Below are positions 1 through 6,922 of a stretch of DNA of 64,000 nt, piece after piece. A program made the position numbers and the translations under genes. Origin of the DNA: Fibrella rubiginis (lineage in GTDB: Bacteria > Bacteroidota > Bacteroidia > Cytophagales > Spirosomataceae); NCBI RefSeq assembly GCF_017353185.1, contig NZ_JAFMYV010000001.1, positions 806,001-870,000 of the forward strand. Reading direction: 5' to 3'. How positions within the stretch are numbered: position 1 is the stretch's first letter; every line of letters begins with the position of its first letter. The notes beneath the pieces are model-generated. The model was not told where the DNA came from and did not search any database. It worked only from the letters and a program-made list of their open reading frames with translations.

Positions 1-263
1 CACGGGTAACGGCAGCAGCTACGCAACTTACAGCTCCTGCTGAAAGCACAGGCAAATTTGTGGCTTATCCCGGTTTGGGCGACAAAGCCGTTTGGGATCC
101 TACCAACCATACTATGCATGTGTTGTTGAATAACCATATCCTAAACGTGCAGGTGAAGACTGCTGATAAGCCCGCCGTGGCTCAGCAACGTGCCGCTATC
201 TTGGCTAATGTAATTTTCCACGAAGTAGTAGGTGATTATTACGCGCCAGACGATAGCAAGTAG
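1..263 (+). CDS. 3' end of a protein of unknown function (partial)
   Basis: An open frame runs from the window edge (first full codon at position 3) to a TAG stop at 261-263. The visible part is about 86 residues. It begins with an Ala/Thr-rich stretch (RVTAAATQLTAPAEST), then a compact segment containing WDPTNHTMHVLLNNHILNVQV, and ends in YYAPDDSK. The Ala/Thr-rich start suggests a linker before a small C-terminal domain, possibly of an exported protein, but the N-terminus lies outside the window and I do not recognise the family. An internal GTG at 60 could be read as a start, yet the frame stays open upstream, so a truncated longer gene is more likely. A clear terminator follows at about 285-314. 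Confidence 0.6.
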   Translation, partial: RVTAAATQLTAPAESTGKFVAYPGLGDKAVWDPTNHTMHVLLNNHILNVQVKTADKPAVAQQRAAILANVIFHEVVGDYYAPDDSK

Positions 264-283
264 CAACGCTAGTGCACCGATAT

Positions 284-314
284 AAAAACCTCACCAACCA
301 GTGAGGTTTTTTTG
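284..314 (+). terminator. Rho-independent terminator
   Basis: AAAAACCTCAC, a 6-base loop, then GTGAGGTTTTTTT form a perfect hairpin followed by a run of T. It lies 21 bases after the stop of the partial gene and ends that transcript. Confidence 0.9.
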
Positions 315-599
315 TTGTTACTAATCTTGCTCTACGCTTGGCGCACTGTTTGCTATCTTAAAATGATAGACAGATTTAACTAGATGCTTATCGATACGAC
401 ATGCTTTTTGTATATCAAATGCACATAAACGTCTATTGAAAAAATTATTATATGAATTTTTCACGAATGTATTGATTTTTATATGCTATTGATATCATAT
501 AGGCAAGGTTATTGCAAGACAGTGATAATGAAATAGACGTATACAGCCACCGTTATGCCAAACGTTTGGGTATATAAAAATCAGGGCTTCTCGTGATAA

Positions 600-797
600 A
601 CAACTTATTTAATACGCTCATTACTCCCACCTACTTGCACGTTCTCCGCTGCCCGGTCCGTTGCCATCAGGCTAACGGCTGGGTAAGTGGGGGATTTAAC
701 CTGAAATAGTCAGCATTAACAGCACAAACGGAGTAAAAACCGCTTGATATTTATCTAACAATGGGGTAGAACTTCTAGCGAGTTCTACCCCATTTTC
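600..797 (+). ncRNA. Candidate structured small RNA with its own terminator
   Basis: By eye, positions 620-695 fold into nested stems. The inner stem pairs CCGTT+GCC (658-665) with GGC+AACGG (670-678), with one bulged T and an ATCA loop. A middle stem pairs CCC (652-654) with GGG (681-683). An outer stem pairs CCCAC (626-630) with GTGGG (687-691). About 65 bases later there is a perfect 14-bp terminator hairpin. No open frame lies between the palindrome at 558 and the terminator, so a noncoding transcript is the simplest reason for a terminator here. I could not match it to a known RNA family; strand and ends are guesses. Confidence 0.3.
760..797 (+). terminator. Strong terminator hairpin with no gene before it
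   Basis: AATGGGGTAGAACT (760-773) and AGTTCTACCCCATT (781-794) are perfect 14-bp arms around a 7-base loop, followed by TTT. No coding sequence precedes it on the plus strand for about 500 bp. Confidence 0.75.
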
Positions 798-945
798 GTA
801 CTATACTTTTCTTGAAAATGGCTGATAGTGTTGCATTTACGGTGCGTAAACCTATTTTTGGATGACCAATACCCCTGTAACACGTCTCACGCCTGTCCTA
901 CACCAAATTGGTGCGGTGGCTGGTCTGACCTAATCAACCCTTTCT

Positions 946-1941
946 ATGTTTACCAACAAAACCCCCTGGATTGTTCTGCTCCTGCTATGGATGGGCGGAT
1001 CGACGTGGTGGCACGTCTGCAAAATTAAGCAGCTCTGTGGTGACTACTTGCCCCATGCCAACATGGAAGCAACGATAGCAATGCCGGGCGCCTCTACGTT
1101 TGGCCTCACCATTGCCGACGGCGACAAGCTGAACCTAAACGTGCCCGGTAACTTTTCCTTTGCCAAATCGGGCGAGGCGGCCAATGCCTCGGCGCTGGGC
1201 AATACGCTTCAGACGGTAGCCGCCTACCTAAAAGCCAATCCGGGCCGGATCATGACTATAATGGGTCATTATCATGCTGACGAAGATAATCCCGGCAGCT
1301 ACCCCAATCTGGGTGTTGCGCGGGCCGAAGCAATCAAAGCTGATCTTATCGACATGGGGGTGCCCGCTGCGCAGGTAGCTACGGCCAGTATGCTGGTGAG
1401 TACACCAGCCGGCGCGATGATGCCCTACAGTACGAAAGGTGACTCGCTCTATGGTGGGCTGGCATTCTCGTTTACGGGCGCAGCTACGGATACAACAGCT
1501 ACGGATACAACAGCTGTTGTTGCTGCTCCTGCCACCGATACCACAACAGCTGCTAAACCCAACACGGAAGAAGCCCTGGCCGAAGCGCAGAAGTTTACGT
1601 CGGTGTTCAAGCCCATCGATTTGTATTTCAAGAGTGGTCAGTCAGGCTATATCAGGACAGAAGACACCAGGAAATTTTTTGCCGAAGCTGAAACGTATCT
1701 GAAGGCCCACAAAGACAAGAAACTGACGCTGACGGGGCATACTGATGCCACGGGACCAGACAAGGTAAACCTCGAACTGTCGCGGGCGCGGGCCAGCGGC
1801 GTAAGAGCACGCCTGCGCAAAGATGGTATTGACGGCGATCAGATCGTGGTGGAAGCCAAAGGTGAAACCGAGCCCAAAGAGCCGAATGAGACCGCCGAAG
1901 GCCGCAAAGCCAATCGCCGGGTAACCGTTGTGGTACAATAA
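946..1941 (+). CDS. OmpA-family protein with two OmpA-like domains
   Basis: The protein is 331 aa. A hydrophobic N-terminus (IVLLLLWMGG) acts as a signal anchor. Residues about 45-160 resemble a degenerate OmpA C-terminal domain (FSFAKSGEAAN, then GVARAEAIKADLIDMGVPA). A linker of about 30 residues repeats TDTTA. Residues about 215-331 are a clear OmpA-like peptidoglycan-binding domain, with LTLTGHTDATG, LSRARASGVRARL and the typical EGRKANRRV ending. Such domains hold the cell envelope to peptidoglycan in the periplasm. The ATG at 946 starts MFTNK. It is the first gene of a tight operon with two helix-hairpin-helix membrane proteins (gaps of 31 and 12 bp). The role of the first, degenerate domain is unknown. 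Confidence 0.85.
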   Translation: MFTNKTPWIVLLLLWMGGSTWWHVCKIKQLCGDYLPHANMEATIAMPGASTFGLTIADGDKLNLNVPGNFSFAKSGEAANASALGNTLQTVAAYLKANPGRIMTIMGHYHADEDNPGSYPNLGVARAEAIKADLIDMGVPAAQVATASMLVSTPAGAMMPYSTKGDSLYGGLAFSFTGAATDTTATDTTAVVAAPATDTTTAAKPNTEEALAEAQKFTSVFKPIDLYFKSGQSGYIRTEDTRKFFAEAETYLKAHKDKKLTLTGHTDATGPDKVNLELSRARASGVRARLRKDGIDGDQIVVEAKGETEPKEPNETAEGRKANRRVTVVVQ

Positions 1942-1972
1942 TAGCCCCCTACACACATAAACGCCCATTCGT

Positions 1973-2464
1973 ATGTTTACCATGAATCCCCTGAATTTGC
2001 CCGACGCCATCATCCAGCACTGGATCATGTGGTTTGTAGCGGGCACATTAGGCTTTATCATCGGCTATATTTCCCGCAAAGGAACCATAGCCCAGCTGGA
2101 AGGTGATCTTGCCAGTACCGAGCGCGAATTAGCCGACTGCCAGCGCCCCCGATCAGCCCCCGACGATCAGGAAGCCCTGATCCTGAATCGGGTACGTGCC
2201 CGCGCCAACGAACTGGATTTAAGCCGCATTGGTCGTGCCAGCCTGGCCGAAGCCGACGACCTGAAAGACATTGTGGGCGTGGGGCCGTTTCTGGAGAAAA
2301 AGCTGCATGCCATTGGCATCTACACATTTCGGCAGATAGCCAATTTCACCAAAGAAGACGTCGGCAAGGTGAATGACATCATCGAGTTCTTCCCCGGGCG
2401 CATCGAGCGCGACGACTGGGTTGGCCAGTCGGCAGATTTTGATCGTAAAAAACGCACCGCTTAA
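1973..2464 (+). CDS. Membrane-anchored helix-hairpin-helix protein (copy 1)
   Basis: The protein is 163 aa. One transmembrane helix (about residues 18-35, IMWFVAGTLGFIIGYISRK) is followed by a short coiled coil (IAQLEGDLASTERELADC) and a soluble C-terminal half. That half contains DDLKDIVGVGPFLEKKL, a helix-hairpin-helix (HhH) motif of the type found in small Bacteroidota proteins described as predicted flap-endonuclease-like or 50S L21-fused HhH. It continues with IYTFRQIANF and a FFPGRIERDDW segment. HhH motifs usually bind DNA, but membrane anchoring suggests a structural or protein-binding role. It is a tandem paralogue of the next gene and lies in the OmpA operon. The function is not known. 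Confidence 0.8.
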   Translation: MFTMNPLNLPDAIIQHWIMWFVAGTLGFIIGYISRKGTIAQLEGDLASTERELADCQRPRSAPDDQEALILNRVRARANELDLSRIGRASLAEADDLKDIVGVGPFLEKKLHAIGIYTFRQIANFTKEDVGKVNDIIEFFPGRIERDDWVGQSADFDRKKRTA

Positions 2465-2476
2465 CCCTCTACCCCC

Positions 2477-3142
2477 ATGTTTGGATTAGATCCCTTTAGC
2501 CGCCCGGTGGCGATCATCGAAGTACTGTCAATTTTATCGCTGGCTGCGTTCATTGGCTGGCTGCTTGGTCGCTTGTTGCTCAACGGCCGCATCAGTGCCC
2601 TCCAGGCCGATATTGCCGACAAAGAAGCCGCCCTCGACGAGTGCCGCCGTGCCAAGGCTGCACCGTTTGTTAATTCGCACCGCCAGTCTGTTGCACCTGC
2701 TATGGCTGCTTCGGTGGCAGCCGTTGCTGCTCCTGTAGCAGAAATGTATCGTGTTGAAGCGCCTATGGTAGCGGCCATAGCGGCACCAGTCATGGAAAAA
2801 GCGGCTCCGGCTCCCATTCCAGCAACGGGTGGATCGGAAGATGCGGTGCTGCACCGGATTGCGGCCCGCGCCAGTGAGATCAATTTCGACCGGATTGGCC
2901 GCGCCACGGCTGCCGAAGCCGATGACCTGAAAGACATTGTGGGCGTGGGGCCGTTTCTGGAGCGTAAACTGCACAGCCTGGGTATCTACACGTTCCGGCA
3001 GGTGGCCAATTTTGTGAAAGAAGATATCGACAAGGTCAACGAGATCATTGAGTTCTTCCCCGGCCGTATTCAGCGCGACAATTGGGTAGACCAGTCGAAG
3101 TCGTTCTACGCAAACAAATACGGCAAGAAGCACGATGCATGA
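2477..3142 (+). CDS. Membrane-anchored helix-hairpin-helix protein (copy 2)
   Basis: The protein is 221 aa and is paralogous to its neighbour 12 bp upstream. The order is the same: an N-terminal transmembrane helix (about residues 13-34), a coiled coil (ISALQADIADKEAALDECRR) and a C-terminal HhH half that is nearly identical (DDLKDIVGVGPFLERKL, IEFFPGRIQRDNWVDQS). Between them it has an extra, low-complexity Ala/Val/Pro linker of about 55 residues (about 75-130) that copy 1 lacks. The conserved tail and divergent spacer suggest that the HhH part is the functional end, held at different distances from the membrane. The operon ends here; a terminator follows at 3246-3281. Confidence 0.8.
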   Translation: MFGLDPFSRPVAIIEVLSILSLAAFIGWLLGRLLLNGRISALQADIADKEAALDECRRAKAAPFVNSHRQSVAPAMAASVAAVAAPVAEMYRVEAPMVAAIAAPVMEKAAPAPIPATGGSEDAVLHRIAARASEINFDRIGRATAAEADDLKDIVGVGPFLERKLHSLGIYTFRQVANFVKEDIDKVNEIIEFFPGRIQRDNWVDQSKSFYANKYGKKHDA

Positions 3143-3147
3143 TAAGG

Positions 3148-3243
3148 AGTTTACTGTTTTCTGTTTACCGTTTTCAGTTGCTTCGCCTACTAACCACTAA
3201 GAGCGCGAAGCAACTGAAAACGGTAAACAGAAAACAGTAAACT
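3148..3243. repeat. Long perfect inverted repeat, 39-bp arms
   Basis: Positions 3148-3186 are the exact reverse complement of 3205-3243, around an 18-base centre. The arms repeat the words GTTTACTGTTT and CTGTTTACCGTTTTC. It sits just after the HhH operon but is separate from the ordinary terminator that follows, so termination is not its obvious purpose. Confidence 0.95.
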
Positions 3244-3245
3244 GG

Positions 3246-3281
3246 AAAAAGGCCGCACTGGAAACGGATGCGGCCTTTTTG
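3246..3281 (+). terminator. Rho-independent terminator of the OmpA-HhH operon
   Basis: AAAAAGGCCGCA (3246-3257) pairs with TGCGGCCTTTTT (3269-3280) around an 11-base loop. This is a classic bidirectional hairpin with flanking A and T runs. Confidence 0.9.
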
Positions 3282-3311
3282 CGTTACACTGCGCCGCCGG
3301 TTGTATCTTCG
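3276..3311 (+). promoter_or_regulatory. Possible Bacteroidota-type promoter for the GMC oxidoreductase
   Basis: A TTTTTG element (3276-3281) and TATCTTCG (3304-3311) are 22 bp apart, close to the -33 TTG / -7 TAnnTTTG arrangement of Bacteroidota. The start codon at 3346 lies 34 bp downstream. The -7 box has one mismatch, so this is tentative. Confidence 0.35.
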
Positions 3312-3345
3312 TATAGCAGATGAACACCCTCTCTAATGCGTATTT

Positions 3346-5052
3346 ATGAATATCAACGGTCCGGGAAAAGACAAGAATACCTACGACGCTATCGTCATTG
3401 GCTCTGGCATCAGCGGCGGCTGGGCAGCCAAAGAACTGACTGAAAAAGGCCTGCGCACGCTGGTGCTGGAACGGGGTCGTGATGTGAAGCACATCACCGA
3501 CTACCCCACGGCGATGAACAACCCCTGGGATTTTTCACACCGAAACCGGATGCCGCTGGACTTCGACGAAAAGAACCCTATTGCCACCAAATGCTACGCC
3601 CTCGACGAAGGCACCGAGCATTTTTTTGCCAAAGATGCCGAGCACCCTTACGTGCAGGAAAAACCCTTCGACTGGATCAAGGGCTACCAGGTGGGTGGCA
3701 AATCGCTGATCTGGGCGCGGCAAACCCAGCGGTGGAGCAAGTATGATTTTGAAGCCAATGTCCGCGATGGTGCCGCTATCGACTGGCCCATCCGCTACGA
3801 AGACCTGGCCCCCTGGTATAGCCATGTAGAGAAATTTGCGGGCATTTCGGGCAACAAAGACGGCCTCGACACCCTGCCCGACGGTGAGTTTCTGAAACCC
3901 TGGGAGCTGAACTGCGTAGAAAAACACATCCAGAAAAGCGTAGCGGCGGCCTATAAAGACCGGCACGTGATCATTGGCCGTTGTGCCCACCTGACCGAGC
4001 CGAAACAGATTCACTATGACCAGGGCCGGGCGCAGTGTCAGGCGCGGCATCTGTGCTACCGCGGCTGTCCCTATGGCGGCTATTTCAGCAGCAACTCCAG
4101 CACGTTGCCCTGGGCGGCAAAAACCGGAAAGCTCACCCTGCGTCCGTTTTCGGTGGTCGAATCGATCATCTATGACGAGACCAAAGGCAGGGCCACGGGT
4201 GTGCGGGTGGTGGATACCAACACCAAAAAAACAACCGATTATTTCGCCCGGATCATCTTCGTCAATGCGGCCTGTCTGAACACCAATCTGGTGCTGCTCA
4301 ACTCAACTTCGCGCCGGTTTCCAAACGGGCTGGGCAACGACAACGGGCTGATGGGCCATTACGCCGCTTTCCACAATTACCGCGGTGCGCTGAATGCCAC
4401 CTACGAAGGCTTCGAGGACGGTTATTACTACGGTCGGCGGCCCACCACGGCGTTTATGCCCAATTTCCGCAACGTACACAAGCAGGAAACAGACTTCCAG
4501 CGGGGCTACATGGTGGCGTTCAGCGCCGGCCGGGGCCGGGGTGTACCGACCGAAGCGAGTTTTGGCCCGGAGTTTAAAGAGGCGCTGACCAAGCCCGGCA
4601 ACTGGCATATTTATATGATGATGCAGGGCGAAACCGTACCGCGCTACGAAAACCACCTGCGCCTCAGCAAAGACCTGAAAGATCAGTGGGGCATTCCGCA
4701 ACTGGTTACCTCAATCGGCTACACCGACAACGACGAAAAGCTGATGAAGGACTTTCTGCAGCAGGGGCAGATTATGCTCGAACAGGCGGGTTGCAAGCAT
4801 ATCACCGCAGGCGACGATAAACGTAACCCCGGCCTCGACATCCACGAGATGGGTGGTGTGCGCATGGGCCGCGACCCGAAAACGTCGTTGCTCAACGCGC
4901 ATAACCAGCTTCACCACGTTAAAAACGTGTTTGTCACCGACGGCGCGGCCATGACCAGCACCGGCACCCAGAACCCGTCGATCACCTTTATGGCCCTCAC
5001 CGCCCGGGCCGCCAACTTCGCCGTGGGCGAGATGAAACGGAAGAATTTATAA
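3346..5052 (+). CDS. GMC-family FAD oxidoreductase
   Basis: The protein is 568 aa, the normal size for glucose-methanol-choline oxidoreductases. The N-terminal dinucleotide-binding motif is DAIVIGSGISGGWAAKEL, followed by LVLERGRD. The C-terminus has the family pattern HEMGGVRMG, VFVTDGAAM and NPSITFMALTARAA, where the flavin-facing His and Asn are expected. It probably oxidises a sugar or sugar alcohol and passes electrons to a cytochrome chain. No signal peptide is seen, although many relatives travel with a Tat-exported small subunit; none is adjacent here. The stop codon lies inside the left arm of a 27-bp inverted repeat. Next along is a convergent small secreted protein. Confidence 0.9.
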   Translation: MNINGPGKDKNTYDAIVIGSGISGGWAAKELTEKGLRTLVLERGRDVKHITDYPTAMNNPWDFSHRNRMPLDFDEKNPIATKCYALDEGTEHFFAKDAEHPYVQEKPFDWIKGYQVGGKSLIWARQTQRWSKYDFEANVRDGAAIDWPIRYEDLAPWYSHVEKFAGISGNKDGLDTLPDGEFLKPWELNCVEKHIQKSVAAAYKDRHVIIGRCAHLTEPKQIHYDQGRAQCQARHLCYRGCPYGGYFSSNSSTLPWAAKTGKLTLRPFSVVESIIYDETKGRATGVRVVDTNTKKTTDYFARIIFVNAACLNTNLVLLNSTSRRFPNGLGNDNGLMGHYAAFHNYRGALNATYEGFEDGYYYGRRPTTAFMPNFRNVHKQETDFQRGYMVAFSAGRGRGVPTEASFGPEFKEALTKPGNWHIYMMMQGETVPRYENHLRLSKDLKDQWGIPQLVTSIGYTDNDEKLMKDFLQQGQIMLEQAGCKHITAGDDKRNPGLDIHEMGGVRMGRDPKTSLLNAHNQLHHVKNVFVTDGAAMTSTGTQNPSITFMALTARAANFAVGEMKRKNL

Positions 5053-5103
5053 ACAGGAGGCGGGAGCAGGTTGCCAGCAACCTGCTCCCGCCTCCTGTTT
5101 ATA
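5048..5103. repeat. Perfect inverted repeat, 27-bp arms, between convergent genes
   Basis: 5048-5074 is the exact reverse complement of 5077-5103 with a 2-base loop. It overlaps the TAA stop of the GMC oxidoreductase and lies in the gap to the convergent gene ending at 5135. It could stop transcription from both sides, although no T run follows. Confidence 0.95.
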
Positions 5104-5134
5104 CCTGTGCCATTGCGTTGAGCAGGCCTGGCAG

Positions 5135-5503
5135 CTAAGACTGTTGCACAATAAACGTCTGGGGTTGTAATGGCTGAATGACAAACGTATTGGTGGTGGT
5201 TTTGGCTGCTGTAGAAACCGTGAGCCGATATAAGCCGACACCCAGATTGGAGATGTCGAATTGTTGACCATAGCCATGATTCAGCGGCACTCTTATCGCG
5301 TAAAGTGCGTGACCGGCGGCATCCGACAGGGTGATCCGGGCTGTGGCTGGTAGTGCCTCGACGAACAGCTTGATTTTTTGATCGGCCGTAATGAACATAT
5401 TGGTCTGCGGCGTGGCGGCAACTGTACCCTCGGGGGCAACTTGCTGGGCAAATGATGCAGTACTGGCTACTAGTCCCAGCATCAGGACGATTACTTTTTT
5501 CAT
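5135..5503 (-). CDS. Small secreted protein with a sorting-domain-like fold
   Basis: The protein is 122 aa. A clear signal peptide (MKKVIVLMLGLVASTASFAQ) would be cleaved after AQ. The rest resembles the beta-sandwich of Bacteroidota type IX secretion type A sorting domains: ITLSDAAGHALY, then FDISNLGVGLYRLTVST, then TNTFVIQ. It lacks a classical C-terminal basic end and has no other domain, so it may be a stand-alone version that stays in the periplasm. The function is unknown. A perfect 11-bp inverted repeat lies in its leader just before the start codon. Confidence 0.75.
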   Translation of the reverse strand: MKKVIVLMLGLVASTASFAQQVAPEGTVAATPQTNMFITADQKIKLFVEALPATARITLSDAAGHALYAIRVPLNHGYGQQFDISNLGVGLYRLTVSTAAKTTTNTFVIQPLQPQTFIVQQS

Positions 5504-5505
5504 GG

Positions 5506-5541
5506 TTGTATCAGTCTTTCTTTTGAGTTTGACTGATACAA
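5506..5541 (-). promoter_or_regulatory. 11-bp inverted repeat in the leader of the small secreted protein
   Basis: TTGTATCAGTC (5506-5516) and GACTGATACAA (5531-5541) are perfect arms 14 bp apart, directly before the start codon at 5503 on the minus strand. It may be an operator or an RNA hairpin near the ribosome-binding region; the sequence cannot decide between them. Confidence 0.45.
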
Positions 5542-5726
5542 AGGTGTGGCAGGCTATTGAGGCTGGAAACCAAATCGGTGTGGATACCGGAATTGATTGG
5601 TTAGACGCCCTGTTTTGCCCGACGAACCGTCAATCAGGCGATGCAGGTACCACCTCATGCTCAGGTTAGCAAACAATAAACCGCCGAACGCAGGTTTATA
5701 GAGGTAGACCACCCTTTCGGTAGCGA

Positions 5727-6905
5727 ATGATTTCTCAAACAACTACGCAATCCCCCCGTTTCAACACGTTCTGGTGGGCAGGCTACGAATGCACCGACCA
5801 GCAAAACGCCTTCGGTAATCGGGTCGATTTTCTGCCCCTTACCGGCCATCTCGACCGTCTCGACGACGATTACCGCGACATCATTAACCTCAACATTCGC
5901 ACCGTCCGCGAGGGTATCCGCTGGAGTCAGGTAGAGAAGCGGGCCTATGTCTATGACTGGACCGTGGTGCGGCAGATGTTATCGCGGGGCAAGGCATTGG
6001 GTATCCAGCAAATCTGGGACATCTGCCACTTCGGCTACCCCGACGACCTCACGCCCCTGCATCCGATGTTTGCCCGGCGGTTCGCGGCTATCTGCAAAGC
6101 GTTTGTCGCTGTCTACCGCGAAACGTTTCCCGACGGTCCGCTGATTGTTACACCTATCAACGAGGTCAGCTTTATTTCGTGGCTTGGTGGCGACGTGCGC
6201 GGCACGGTGCCCTACTGCACCAAGCAAGGTTTTGAGGTGAAATATGGGCTGATTCGGGCCTATATTGAGGGTATTGCCGCCATGCGTTCCGTAGACGCTA
6301 ATGTGCTGGTCCTGACCACCGAACCGCTGGTGAATATGGTACCTCCGCTGAAGCCGTCGAGGCAGGAAGTGAGTGCCGCTAAAGCGGCCCACGACAACCA
6401 GTATCAGGCCGTTGATATGCTCCTGGGCCGCCTTCACCCCGAGTTGGGCGGTGCTCCGCACATGGTTGATATTGTGGGGCTGAATTTCTATTATAACAAC
6501 CAGTGGGTAGTGCCAACGTATGAACTGCTACCCTGGGGAAACGAAGGTAGAGACCCACGTTTCCGGCGATTGCACCTGCTGTTTTTAGAGGTGTATAAAC
6601 GCTACCGAAAGCCCATTGCCCTCACCGAGACCAGCCACCCCGGCATTGACCGCCCCGCCTGGATACGGATGATCGCCCGCGAATGTGCCGCCGCCAAACA
6701 GGTGGGTGTACCTCTGGAGGGAATCTGCCTGTACCCCATCGTTGACCGCCCCGACTGGGACCACCTGGAACGCCCCTGGCATCGCTCCGGCCTTTGGGAC
6801 GCCAGCCCCGACGGCCTTGACATGAGCCCCGGCCAAACGCCCGGTCGGTATCTTAGCCAGCCTTATGCCGAGGCCCTTCAACAGGCCCAGTCGGTTATTG
6901 ACTGA
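5727..6905 (+). CDS. GH1-like glycoside hydrolase (beta-glucosidase type)
   Basis: The protein is 392 aa, shorter than typical GH1 enzymes (about 450 aa). It starts with FWWAGYECTDQ, close to the usual F-x-W-G start of the barrel. The likely acid/base glutamate is in VTPINEVSF (family T-x-NEP) and the likely nucleophile in IALTETSH (family I-x-ENG). Both are altered from consensus but the glutamates are present. A conserved Trp-rich end (WDHLERPWHRSGLWDA) follows. No signal peptide is seen, so it probably acts in the cytoplasm on a glycoside. It converges on the sugar dehydrogenase gene with a 17-bp gap. It belongs to clan GH-A with good confidence; the substrate is unknown. Confidence 0.75.
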   Translation: MISQTTTQSPRFNTFWWAGYECTDQQNAFGNRVDFLPLTGHLDRLDDDYRDIINLNIRTVREGIRWSQVEKRAYVYDWTVVRQMLSRGKALGIQQIWDICHFGYPDDLTPLHPMFARRFAAICKAFVAVYRETFPDGPLIVTPINEVSFISWLGGDVRGTVPYCTKQGFEVKYGLIRAYIEGIAAMRSVDANVLVLTTEPLVNMVPPLKPSRQEVSAAKAAHDNQYQAVDMLLGRLHPELGGAPHMVDIVGLNFYYNNQWVVPTYELLPWGNEGRDPRFRRLHLLFLEVYKRYRKPIALTETSHPGIDRPAWIRMIARECAAAKQVGVPLEGICLYPIVDRPDWDHLERPWHRSGLWDASPDGLDMSPGQTPGRYLSQPYAEALQQAQSVID

Positions 6906-6922
6906 GCAGCGCAAAGAGGCTG

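Larger units (their letters stand above)
315..945. other. Gene-free region of about 630 bp
   Basis: I see no credible coding sequence here. The first 250 bases are AT-rich. A 12-bp palindrome, CCAAACGTTTGG, lies at 558-569 and could be a regulator site. Positions 620-695 can fold into nested stems, and 760-797 holds a strong terminator hairpin; both are listed separately. The short open frame starting at 828 overlaps the next gene in another frame and looks spurious. Confidence 0.6.

Noticed and set aside
828..1028. 66-aa plus-strand frame before and into the OmpA gene
   Set aside because: It overlaps the OmpA-like gene in another frame, has no recognisable domain, and the OmpA gene has a good start and signal anchor.
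1439..1702. Several open frames on both strands within the OmpA linker region
   Set aside because: They arise from the repetitive GATACAACAGCTAC-like coding sequence and carry no independent support.
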